Positions 9,466 through 16,163 of a DNA stretch of 64,000 nucleotides are shown here, in pieces. Each line of letters begins with the position of its first letter. Within the stretch, counting starts at the first letter, position 1. The notes beneath the pieces were generated by a model that saw only the letters and a program-made list of their open reading frames with translations, was not told the DNA's origin and made no database searches. The position numbers and the translations under genes were made by a program. The DNA comes from CBDDLD01 sp965230605 (lineage in GTDB: Bacteria > Bacteroidota > Bacteroidia > Flavobacteriales > Flavobacteriaceae), in the NCBI GenBank assembly GCA_965230605.1, contig CBDDLD010000004.1, positions 186,001 through 250,000 of the forward strand, read 5' to 3'.

Positions 9466-10414
9466 GAAATTAAAAGCAACCCATGAGGGTAAATTAAAAA
9501 TAGGAGAAACAGAACTTAATGTTGCTGTTTTAGAAGATGGCACAAGAGTAATAACTCAATCTGCTGTATTTAAGGCATTTGGAAGAACTAAAAGAGGTAG
9601 GGCAAAAAGTGATGTTAGGGTGCTCAATAGACCAGCTTTTGTTGATGCAAAAAACCTACAACCTTTTATTGATGAGGGATTAGAGGAGGTGCTCAACCTG
9701 ATAGAGTATAAGTCTAAAAGTGGAGTTGTGACAGAAGGTTATAATGCAGAAATACTACCTAGATTATGTAAGCTTTACTTAGATGCAAGGAATAGTATGA
9801 GTTTAGTTAAGCAGCAACTTCCTTTAGCAAGGGCTAGTGAAGTTTTGCTTATTGCACTATCTAAAGTTGGTATTACTGCACTAGTAGATGAAGCTACTGG
9901 ATATCAGTATGAAAGAGAAAGGCACGAATTACAGAAGATACTTAAACAGTATATCGCAGAGGAGCTATTACCTTGGCAAAAAACATTTCCAGATGAGTTT
10001 TACATTCAAATATTTAGATTAAAAGGATGGGAGTATAATGCTCAAACAATAAAGAAAAGACCAGGTGTTGTAGGTCATTGGACTAATAATTTAATATACA
10101 AGCAATTACCTAAAGGTGTATTAAATGAGCTAAAAAGTAAAACGCCAAAAAGTGATGCTGGTAACTACACCGCGAGGTTTTTTCAATCTTTAACTCCTGA
10201 AATAGGAAGCCCTCATTTACAAAATCAACTTGTCTCTGTAATAACACTAATGAAAGTATCAAGAGACTGGGAAGATTTTATGAGGAACTTTAATAAACTA
10301 TATGGGCAAACTGAAATTGAGTTTCCTAATAATGATGAAAAAAAAAATGAATTAAGCAATTTCAATAAAAATCTAAAAAAAGGATTAGGATGGAATCCTA
10401 AAGATAGCGAATGA
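9458..10414 (+). CDS. P63C-domain protein coupled to the transposase
   Basis: The 318-residue protein matches the P63C-type proteins: an N-terminal GTRVITQSAVFKAFGR region, then a C-terminal P63C domain around GWEYNAQTIKKRPGVVGHW at residues 190-215. P63C domains occur in phage and mobile-element proteins, and their biochemical role is not established. The start codon overlaps the transposase stop, so the two genes are translationally coupled and were probably mobilised together. An internal A9 run near the 3' end does not break the frame. Confidence 0.85.
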   Translation: MAKKLKATHEGKLKIGETELNVAVLEDGTRVITQSAVFKAFGRTKRGRAKSDVRVLNRPAFVDAKNLQPFIDEGLEEVLNLIEYKSKSGVVTEGYNAEILPRLCKLYLDARNSMSLVKQQLPLARASEVLLIALSKVGITALVDEATGYQYERERHELQKILKQYIAEELLPWQKTFPDEFYIQIFRLKGWEYNAQTIKKRPGVVGHWTNNLIYKQLPKGVLNELKSKTPKSDAGNYTARFFQSLTPEIGSPHLQNQLVSVITLMKVSRDWEDFMRNFNKLYGQTEIEFPNNDEKKNELSNFNKNLKKGLGWNPKDSE

Positions 10415-10423
10415 TAATAAAAG

Positions 10424-10567
10424 TTATTGTTCTTTATCCTCTTTTTCCTTTTTTGCGTCCCGAAAGTTCCTCATTTCAATCCTAAATTTTATAATAGTCG
10501 TGGCTAAAACTAAAATTGCTGTTATAAATGCGATTATCCCCAAGAATACTTTTAAATATATTTCCAT
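10424..10567 (-). CDS. Small single-span membrane protein (47 residues)
   Basis: An ATG-started frame encodes 47 residues: one hydrophobic helix (about residues 7-26, IIAFITAILVLATTII) followed by a short, strongly charged Lys/Glu/Arg tail. This is a typical small membrane protein. It converges on the P63C gene with 9 nt between them. The repeat at 10596-10613 lies in its leader. Function is unknown. Confidence 0.6.
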   Translation of the reverse strand: MEIYLKVFLGIIAFITAILVLATTIIKFRIEMRNFRDAKKEKEDKEQ

Positions 10568-10595
10568 AACTTTTTGGTTTTATAGTCATGTCAAA

Positions 10596-10730
10596 TAGTC
10601 CAAATGTTATGCCTTTTGATTTTTTTATGTGTATTCTCTTACAAATATTTTTTTTAAGCCATTTTTAGTTAAAAAAATTAACATTTAAGGACGAAAAATG
10701 CCCAAAATATATGGCATAATATTTGTAGTA
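10596..10730. repeat. Imperfect inverted repeat, GGCATAA type
   Basis: The right arm at 10713-10730 reads GGCATAATATTTGTAGTA. The reverse complement of 10596-10613 reads GGCATAACATTTGGACTA, identical at 15 of 18 positions. A further ATGCC at 10698-10702 pairs with GGCAT at 10713-10717. The repeat could be a mobile-element end or an operator pair for divergent small genes. Confidence 0.5.
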
Positions 10731-10732
10731 AG

Positions 10733-10825
10733 ATGGCTGATTATCAATATTATATATTAGTATCTTTACTAAATGGAATTAGTGATTATGTTAGTAGAAT
10801 AATCACTATTCACAACGCTCATTGA
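10733..10825 (+). CDS. Possible 30-residue ORF or gene remnant
   Basis: An ATG-started 30-codon frame begins MADYQYYILVSL and follows directly after one arm of the repeat. It contains a stable hairpin (10780-10789 with 10799-10808). It may be a truncated gene rather than a functional one. Confidence 0.25.
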   Translation: MADYQYYILVSLLNGISDYVSRIITIHNAH

Positions 10826-11022
10826 AACGCAAGAATCTAATTTGACTTCAGGTCGGTAAGAACTCATATAAGAGGGTTCTGAATTAGTGGAATCCTACTT
10901 TATGGATTGGACAACTTGTATACTTCAAAAAAAATGGATACTCCCATATCCGAAATTAAACTTTACTTATTGGTGTAAACTGATATATAGTTCCCATAAT
11001 ATACAATTTATTAATCATTTCC

Positions 11023-11048
11023 AAACGACTACAATCGTTTACAAACGA
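11023..11048. promoter_or_regulatory. Triple AAACGA/TCGTTT operator-like cluster upstream of ssb
   Basis: AAACGA (11023), TCGTTT (11035) and AAACGA (11043) alternate in orientation with 6- and 2-nt gaps. This suggests a protein-binding site upstream of the ssb promoter. Confidence 0.4.
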
Positions 11049-11157
11049 ATTTAAATAGGTAACTACCGAATAATCCTTGCGTCGTATCTCATCTTTGCAG
11101 TGTTGAATCTATGGAGGTTTAATAGTATTAACTGTTTAACATTAAAATTTAGAAAAC

Positions 11158-11490
11158 ATGAGTACATTAAGAAACAAAGTACAGTTGATTGGTAATTTAG
11201 GAAACGACCCGGAGATCATTAATTTGGAGTCTGGGAAACTATTGGCAAAGTTCAATATTGCCACTAATGAGAGCTATAAGAATGCCCAAGGCGACAAGAT
11301 CACTGAAACCCAGTGGCATAATGTTGTGGCTTGGGGGAAAACAGCAGAGATCATAGAAAAATATGTGACTAAAGGTAAAGAAGTCGCTATCGAGGGCAAG
11401 CTTACCTCGCGTAGTTATGAAGATAAAGAAGGAAACAAACGCTATATCACCGAAGTGGTTTGTAATGAATTGTTGATGTTAAGTAAATAA
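11158..11490 (+). CDS. ssb: Single-stranded DNA-binding protein, short form
   Basis: This is an OB-fold SSB of 110 residues, with the conserved N-terminal NKVQLIGNLGNDPE, central TQWHNVVAWGKTAE and late VAIEGKLTSRSYEDKEGNKRY segments. The acidic C-terminal tail ending in a DDIPF-like motif, used by most bacterial SSBs to recruit partners, is absent; the protein stops at about the end of the OB fold. It may be an accessory SSB next to the mobile element or a tail-less flavobacterial paralogue. Its own terminator follows at 11503-11535. Confidence 0.93.
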   Translation: MSTLRNKVQLIGNLGNDPEIINLESGKLLAKFNIATNESYKNAQGDKITETQWHNVVAWGKTAEIIEKYVTKGKEVAIEGKLTSRSYEDKEGNKRYITEVVCNELLMLSK

Positions 11491-11502
11491 ACTAAAGACA
11501 AT

Positions 11503-11535
11503 AAAAAAAGCGCAGAATTGAACTGCGCTTTTTTT
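11503..11535. terminator. Bidirectional terminator after ssb
   Basis: GCGCAG pairs with CTGCGC across the loop aattgaa, flanked by A7 and T7 runs. It serves both ssb and the convergent metalloprotease gene. Confidence 0.88.
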
Positions 11536-11551
11536 ATGGGTTATATAGATA

Positions 11552-12895
11552 TTAGTTTTTAACTAATTTTCTTGTGATATTATTTCCTGTTGTTTTATTG
11601 GTCAATTGAAGGAAGTATAATGCGTCTCCTAATTGACTTAAATTAGACAAGGTAATCTCGCCATTAATATTGGATGCTTCTTTAGTTAAAATGATACGAC
11701 CATTAACATCAATAATAGAAATGTCGTAATCGTCATTACTAAGCCTTCTAGGGATATTTACAGTAATCGTTTCAGTAAAAGGATTTGGGCCTATTTCTAT
11801 TTCCTCTAAGGCTACTTCGTCAACACTTAAACTACGATCACAAAGTGTCCATCCCATATCTTCCATAAACCCTAGGTTGATTTCGCCAGGTTGATGTATA
11901 GCTTCTCCCGGAGCAACAGAAGGTGTCATTAATGCGTTTTGCGTACCATTAAATGTGGCTTCATCCCAGTGGCTATAACTTGATCCTGTTTGGAAAGTTC
12001 CAGGTGCAAATGTTGCGGGCTGAACACCACCGTTTTGTCCAACAGCAATTGGCCCTCTAGATGTAAGCTCTCCACTTGTCATTGCTCCTAGTAATGCCGC
12101 TGAAGGATCAGGGAAACCAAAAGGAGGTGTTTCATCTAAAATAGGGATAAGGTTATTTAAGATGTCCTCAGCATCTATAAAAGTGTCCCAGATGCTTACA
12201 AGCACTGGAGGCGTAGCTGGGTTTCCATCATTATCACGTCTTATGAATCCTTGAGTTCCATCTGGCGTTACAGCACCTAATCCTAGGACGCCTAAACCAT
12301 GACCTAATTCGTGTAATACTACTGTAACAAAATCGATTTGCCCAGGAGGAGTATTACCATCAGTACCAAAATAGAAATTAGCAGTACTACTAAATGTGGC
12401 ATTAATGTCGTTACTTGTTCCACCGGGACCATCTGTGTCTTCTCCAAGAATTTGCTCTGCTAAAGGCGCAGGAAATAATGTGTTAGGAGGGATTCCAGGA
12501 CCTGTTAATACAAAAAATCCGTCAGGACCTGCGCCACCTAAAACGCCAGGATTTAAAGGTCCAAATTGAGCATTTACTCTAATTGGCACAGAGGAATCTA
12601 ATTCATTCTCCCAAATCTCAACAGCAAATTGAAAAGCAGCTTCAGCTTGAGGAGTAAAACCATTGTATGTTACTATAAAATTTGAGCAAGGTGCTTGTCG
12701 GCTTTCCATACGTTGTGCAACACGCTCAGACCTTGGCAAATAAAAATCCACAGATTCTTCAGAGGGCGTGTAAGGGCAACTATGGTATTCGACTTCAATT
12801 TTTCCACTCGCTAGGGTAGCCCTTTGTGCATAGGAAAATGCCACCATAAGCATAAATGTTATGGCAAAAATACTTTTAAAGTAGTTAGTTTTCAT
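11552..12895 (-). CDS. Secreted zinc metalloprotease with T9SS sorting domain
   Basis: The likely start is the ATG at 12895, giving a signal peptide that ends near AFSYAQ; a longer upstream frame exists but would bury the signal sequence. The central VVLHELGHGLGVLGLG segment is an HExxHxxG metalloprotease zinc site. The last about 75 residues, starting near EIEIGPNPFTETITV, are a type A T9SS sorting domain. The protein should be exported and attached or released at the cell surface. The pattern resembles metzincin-like proteases of Bacteroidota. Confidence 0.88.
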   Translation of the reverse strand: MKTNYFKSIFAITFMLMVAFSYAQRATLASGKIEVEYHSCPYTPSEESVDFYLPRSERVAQRMESRQAPCSNFIVTYNGFTPQAEAAFQFAVEIWENELDSSVPIRVNAQFGPLNPGVLGGAGPDGFFVLTGPGIPPNTLFPAPLAEQILGEDTDGPGGTSNDINATFSSTANFYFGTDGNTPPGQIDFVTVVLHELGHGLGVLGLGAVTPDGTQGFIRRDNDGNPATPPVLVSIWDTFIDAEDILNNLIPILDETPPFGFPDPSAALLGAMTSGELTSRGPIAVGQNGGVQPATFAPGTFQTGSSYSHWDEATFNGTQNALMTPSVAPGEAIHQPGEINLGFMEDMGWTLCDRSLSVDEVALEEIEIGPNPFTETITVNIPRRLSNDDYDISIIDVNGRIILTKEASNINGEITLSNLSQLGDALYFLQLTNKTTGNNITRKLVKN

Positions 12896-12974
12896 GTTCT
12901 TCAGATTTTGTTCTTTTTTACAATTTTGTCGTAAAAATATTAAAACACTAACTGAAAAACTCAATCGTTAACAA

Positions 12975-13010
12975 AAAAAATGCGGCTTATTTATATAAAC
13001 CGCATTTCCA
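12975..13010 (-). terminator. Terminator of the cupredoxin gene
   Basis: Read on the minus strand, AAATGCGG and CCGCATTT form a stem followed by a T-run. Confidence 0.75.
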
Positions 13011-13033
13011 TTAACTAATCAATCAATAAAAAA

Positions 13034-13426
13034 CTACTCTACAGTTAAAGTATATTTTGGTGTTGGATTTAATGGACAGAAATAAACATATTCGCCTTTT
13101 TTCAACACTGTTACATTAGAAGTTTCTTTATTATTATTGTCTACAGCTTTTGTTACATAGGCTGTTTTGATGTGTGCATCCGGATTAGATTTAGGCGCTA
13201 AAACAAAGCCTACTTGGTGCCCTACATTGTTATTTGAGATTTCAAAAATGTAAGATCCCTCTTTAAGTGTTATAGCCTTTTGAGTAAATTCTCCTTTAGT
13301 TTGCTCTAAAGACACAATTTTGGTTTTTTCTCCTTTCATCATAGCATCTTTTTTCATGCTATCCTGAGCATTAGAATTTAATGTAAATGCTAATGCGATT
13401 ACTATTAGTGATATGATTTTTTTCAT
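13034..13426 (-). CDS. Cupredoxin-like periplasmic protein
   Basis: A signal peptide (MKKIISLIVIALAF to about NSNAQ) precedes a Met/Lys-rich linker and a beta-rich domain. NNNVGHQVGF and the late YVYFCPLNPTP segment supply the His and Cys expected for a blue-copper site. The usual second His and Met of the ligand loop are not evident, so copper binding is likely but atypical. It is separated from the AhpD-like gene upstream by 38 bp. Confidence 0.72.
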   Translation of the reverse strand: MKKIISLIVIALAFTLNSNAQDSMKKDAMMKGEKTKIVSLEQTKGEFTQKAITLKEGSYIFEISNNNVGHQVGFVLAPKSNPDAHIKTAYVTKAVDNNNKETSNVTVLKKGEYVYFCPLNPTPKYTLTVE

Positions 13427-13464
13427 GACTTTATATATTTATATTTTGGTGGTTATTATTATAA

Positions 13465-14013
13465 TTACGCAGTAGTTGTTTCTAATGGCTGTGCCACTGG
13501 AAAGTCTACAGGAACTTGAGTTGTACTATGGATGTAATTTGAGATGGTCTTATCTCCTACAAGAACAATAGTGTCAATTAAATTACCTTTTGTATATCCG
13601 GCATTTAAGAAGTTCTCTACAACAGACTCATCAGCTCTTCCACGATTTTCTGTAACGTTTTTAGCCAATTTTGCTAAAGCGTCTAACTTATTGCTTGCTG
13701 TTGAATACCCACCTCTTAATTCTAAGATTTCTTCATCAGTGAAACCATTCATTTTACCAATTGCAGTGTGCGCAGATAAACAGTAGATACACTCATTTAC
13801 TTGACTTACAGCTAAGTTAACCACTTCTTTTTCTTTTGCAGATAATGAGGTTTTAGCATTGGCAAAGGTTAAATAGTTCTCTAATGCTGTATCGCTATGT
13901 GCATATGTAGCATATAAGTTAGGAACAAACCCTAAAGCTTTATTAAGGTTGTCAAAAATAGCTTGATTATTCTCGCTTACTTCTTCTCTAGTTGGAACAT
14001 TAAATGTGCTCAT
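13465..14013 (-). CDS. Carboxymuconolactone decarboxylase / AhpD-like protein
   Basis: The 182 residues carry the CIYCLSAHTAIG motif (CxxCxxxH) at about residue 75, the redox and proton-relay signature of AhpD-type peroxidase proteins. Upstream lie two 21-bp-spaced GTCA...CCCT sites, and an AraC-type regulator gene follows upstream, so the gene is probably activated by that regulator. Reduction of peroxides is inferred from family, not from context. Confidence 0.88.
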   Translation of the reverse strand: MSTFNVPTREEVSENNQAIFDNLNKALGFVPNLYATYAHSDTALENYLTFANAKTSLSAKEKEVVNLAVSQVNECIYCLSAHTAIGKMNGFTDEEILELRGGYSTASNKLDALAKLAKNVTENRGRADESVVENFLNAGYTKGNLIDTIVLVGDKTISNYIHSTTQVPVDFPVAQPLETTTA

Positions 14014-14093
14014 AATTTTAAATATTTAGATTTGATTTTTATTGTTATAATTTGATACTACAAAGCTCCGCATTAAACAGATTGTAATACACA

Positions 14094-14127
14094 GTCAGAT
14101 TTCCCTATCACATGTCAATTTTTCCCT
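14094..14127. promoter_or_regulatory. Tandem AraC-type binding sites upstream of the AhpD-like gene
   Basis: GTCAGATTTCCCT (14094-14106) and GTCAATTTTTCCCT (14114-14127) are direct repeats whose CCCT ends are 21 bp apart, two helical turns, as expected for AraC-family half-sites. Confidence 0.6.
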
Positions 14128-14290
14128 CTTCAGCTGTTTTGCTTAAAAATGGTTTTTCAGCATCGCAATAGAAGTCATGGACATGCTTCTGCTCACAGTG
14201 TGTTTTAGGGCTAATGGTAGAAATTAATTGCTTTCTTCCTGATCTGAATATTTCAATAAGATTGAAAATGGATTTATGTGGTATTGTCAT
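14108..14290 (-). CDS. Small hypothetical protein, 60 residues
   Basis: No family is recognised. The 60-residue frame is AUG-started, polar, and contains several His/Cys residues (THCEQKHVHDFYC). It lies between the AraC gene and the AhpD-like gene, and its upstream region resembles the AhpD promoter region, including the GTCAATTTTTCCCT site. That similarity is the main argument that it is expressed. It overlaps the AraC-type sites of the downstream gene at its 3' end. Confidence 0.35.
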   Translation of the reverse strand: MTIPHKSIFNLIEIFRSGRKQLISTISPKTHCEQKHVHDFYCDAEKPFLSKTAEEGKIDM

Positions 14291-14369
14291 TACATTATAA
14301 TTTTAATATTACAATGCAAAGTTCCAAAATGGATACCGATACACGAATGTATATATCACCTATATGCTT

Positions 14370-14383
14370 GTCAATTTTTCCCT
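14370..14383. promoter_or_regulatory. Third AraC-type site
   Basis: GTCAATTTTTCCCT is identical to 14114-14127 and overlaps the last two bases of the AraC gene, 80 bp upstream of the 60-residue ORF. Confidence 0.55.
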
Positions 14384-15224
14384 ATGCGGAGACTTTAAGC
14401 TGTTTTTTGAAGTCGGAAGGAGAAAGCGATGTGTGTTTTTTAAATATTCTGCTGAGATGAGAAGGGTCGTCAAAACCTAATTCGTAAGCAATTTGCTTAG
14501 CAGTTTTATCTGTGTAGATAAACAGACGTTTGGCTTCAAGAATGATACGCTCATGAATAATTTGTAGCGGACTTGTATTCAATTTTGAGAAGTTATTGGA
14601 TAATGTTTTTGGCGATTTAAATAGTTTTTCAGCATAAAACCCCACACTGTGCTCTGTTCTAAAGTGTGTTTCAACTAATAAATTAAATGCTCTAAGCAAA
14701 TCTATTTTAGTGGATTTAGCGGTTTCAAAAACACCTTCTTTAGCTTTTAGTAAGCGTGTGCTTTTAATAATAAAACGTGCCATTAGCATACGAAGCATTT
14801 CTGCTTGAATATTATCTTTCGTTTCTAACTCATCTATTAAAACCTCGTGAAATGTTTTAAACTTCGGTCGTTCTTTTTCTGTTAAATGAACGACTGGGAT
14901 ATGTACATTCCCGAAGAACAAAAGACCTACACAACTCACTTCTTCATCATGATCTTTTATACAATAAAACTCTCTGTTAAATTGATAGACCTTCAGGTTT
15001 TCTCCATTTACATATTCTAAATACTGAATCGTAGTCAATGCTAGAATACTATGAGGAGGAATGGTTTGAGGTATACCATCTACAATAACATTAGCCTCTG
15101 AAGTGTCAGTCCAAATGAATGTGAATAGGCCAACTTGTTTAGGGGTCTTATAGGCTGCTAACATGGATTGGTCACCTACCTTTAGAAGGGCATTTGTAGA
15201 GAATTCATTGAAGTTGTATATCAT
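14382..15224 (-). CDS. AraC-family transcriptional regulator
   Basis: The 280-residue protein has a cupin-like N-terminal sensing half and a C-terminal double HTH. The second HTH contains AYELGFDDPSHLSRIFKKHTSLSPSDFK, written here in two parts: AYELGFDDPSHLSRIF, then KKHTSLSPSDFK. This is the canonical AraC signature. It reads in the same direction as the AhpD-like gene, and identical putative binding sites lie upstream of the two following genes, making it their likely activator. Confidence 0.92.
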   Translation of the reverse strand: MIYNFNEFSTNALLKVGDQSMLAAYKTPKQVGLFTFIWTDTSEANVIVDGIPQTIPPHSILALTTIQYLEYVNGENLKVYQFNREFYCIKDHDEEVSCVGLLFFGNVHIPVVHLTEKERPKFKTFHEVLIDELETKDNIQAEMLRMLMARFIIKSTRLLKAKEGVFETAKSTKIDLLRAFNLLVETHFRTEHSVGFYAEKLFKSPKTLSNNFSKLNTSPLQIIHERIILEAKRLFIYTDKTAKQIAYELGFDDPSHLSRIFKKHTSLSPSDFKKQLKVSA

Positions 15225-15264
15225 GCTATTGTAAGTCTACTATATAGCATAAACATTACAAGGG

Positions 15265-15438
15265 TTATGCTACTTTTTTGATAAGATCAAAGCAAGGGCA
15301 TTTTTTACAGCGTTTCGATTCTGCTTTCTTATACTTCTTGCAGCACTTCGTCTTTACTTTTCCCAAGCTATTAGACCCGTGCTCTTTTATATTGAGTATA
15401 CGTTGCTTTTTAAGTTTGCTGTCTTTCTTTTTACCCAT
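15265..15438 (-). CDS. Small Cys/Lys-rich protein (57 residues)
   Basis: An ATG-started frame encodes a very basic 57-residue protein starting MGKKKDSKLKKQR. It ends with five cysteines in KTKCCKKY and KRCKKCPCFD, enough for a small zinc or metal site. It lies 40 bp upstream of the AraC gene start and 63 bp from the ferritin gene. Position and composition suggest a real gene, possibly nucleic-acid or metal binding; function is unknown. Confidence 0.65.
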   Translation of the reverse strand: MGKKKDSKLKKQRILNIKEHGSNSLGKVKTKCCKKYKKAESKRCKKCPCFDLIKKVA

Positions 15439-15501
15439 TGATAGAATTTCAACGGGGCAAAAATAGTTATTTTAATTAAATCTAAATAAGATTTAACATT
15501 T

Positions 15502-16023
15502 TTATGCCCCACTATCTGGTGCAGCCGAACTTACTATGGTGAGTTGTTGAATATCTCTATCAAATAAATATAGCCCCCCTTTATCGTCACCAATCATGTT
15601 GACTTTATCTAAAATGGTTCTGGCCATGGCTTCTTCTTCTATTTGCTCAGACACATACCATTGTAGAAAATTATGAGTAGCATAGTCCCTTTCCTCTAAA
15701 GTAATATGTACCAATTCATTAATACTTGAGGAAACAAAGATTTCGTGTTCTAATAATTTTTCGAACATTTCTTTGAAAGAATTAAAGGTAACATTTGGTG
15801 CATTTAATTCTGATACATGTGCATGCCCGCCACGTTCATTAACAAACTTTATAAGCTTTAGCATATGCTCTCGCTCTTCATCTGATTGATCATACATAAA
15901 ATTTGAAATTCCTTCCAAACCTTTCACTTCTGCCCAAACTGCCATTGCCAAGTATACTTGAGAAGATTCTGCTTCAATTCTAATCTGCCTATTTAATGCA
16001 GTTTCAATAGTTTTAGATAACAT
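15502..16023 (-). CDS. ftnA: Ferritin
   Basis: The 173 residues form a four-helix ferritin. Ferroxidase ligands are visible as E in QIRIEAESSQVYL, EEREHMLKLI (E and H) and the later EEQ-like EQIEEEAMA. Length is typical of bacterial non-haem ferritins (about 165-175). It stores iron in a 24-mer shell in the cytoplasm. The gene is divergent from ppc. Confidence 0.95.
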   Translation of the reverse strand: MLSKTIETALNRQIRIEAESSQVYLAMAVWAEVKGLEGISNFMYDQSDEEREHMLKLIKFVNERGGHAHVSELNAPNVTFNSFKEMFEKLLEHEIFVSSSINELVHITLEERDYATHNFLQWYVSEQIEEEAMARTILDKVNMIGDDKGGLYLFDRDIQQLTIVSSAAPDSGA

Positions 16024-16163
16024 CTTTTACGTTTTTCACAAATGTAGGGACTAAAAAACACAAAAAAAACAATTGAACCCTCATGTATAAAATTTGATGC
16101 CAAATTCATTTTTATTCTAAATACCCTTTAGTATTTTTAATAAGCAAAAAAAGTTGAAAGCAA

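Larger units (their letters stand above)
10568..11157. other. 590-bp non-coding stretch with repeats
   Basis: No substantial gene is visible. It holds an inverted-repeat pair (10596-10613 and 10713-10730), a 30-codon ORF with an internal hairpin (10733-10825), and an AAACGA/TCGTTT cluster plus the likely ssb promoter (CATCTTTG at about 11089-11096) near the right end. The rest shows nothing recognisable and may include decayed mobile-element DNA. Confidence 0.5.

Noticed and set aside
8452..10730. Terminal inverted repeats and target duplication of the IS1595-type element
   Set aside because: The GGCATAA repeat at the right has no convincing partner on the left, so I do not call element ends.
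15278..15466. Plus-strand frame of 62 codons beginning with TTG
   Set aside because: It is antisense to the more convincing ATG-started Cys/Lys-rich protein.
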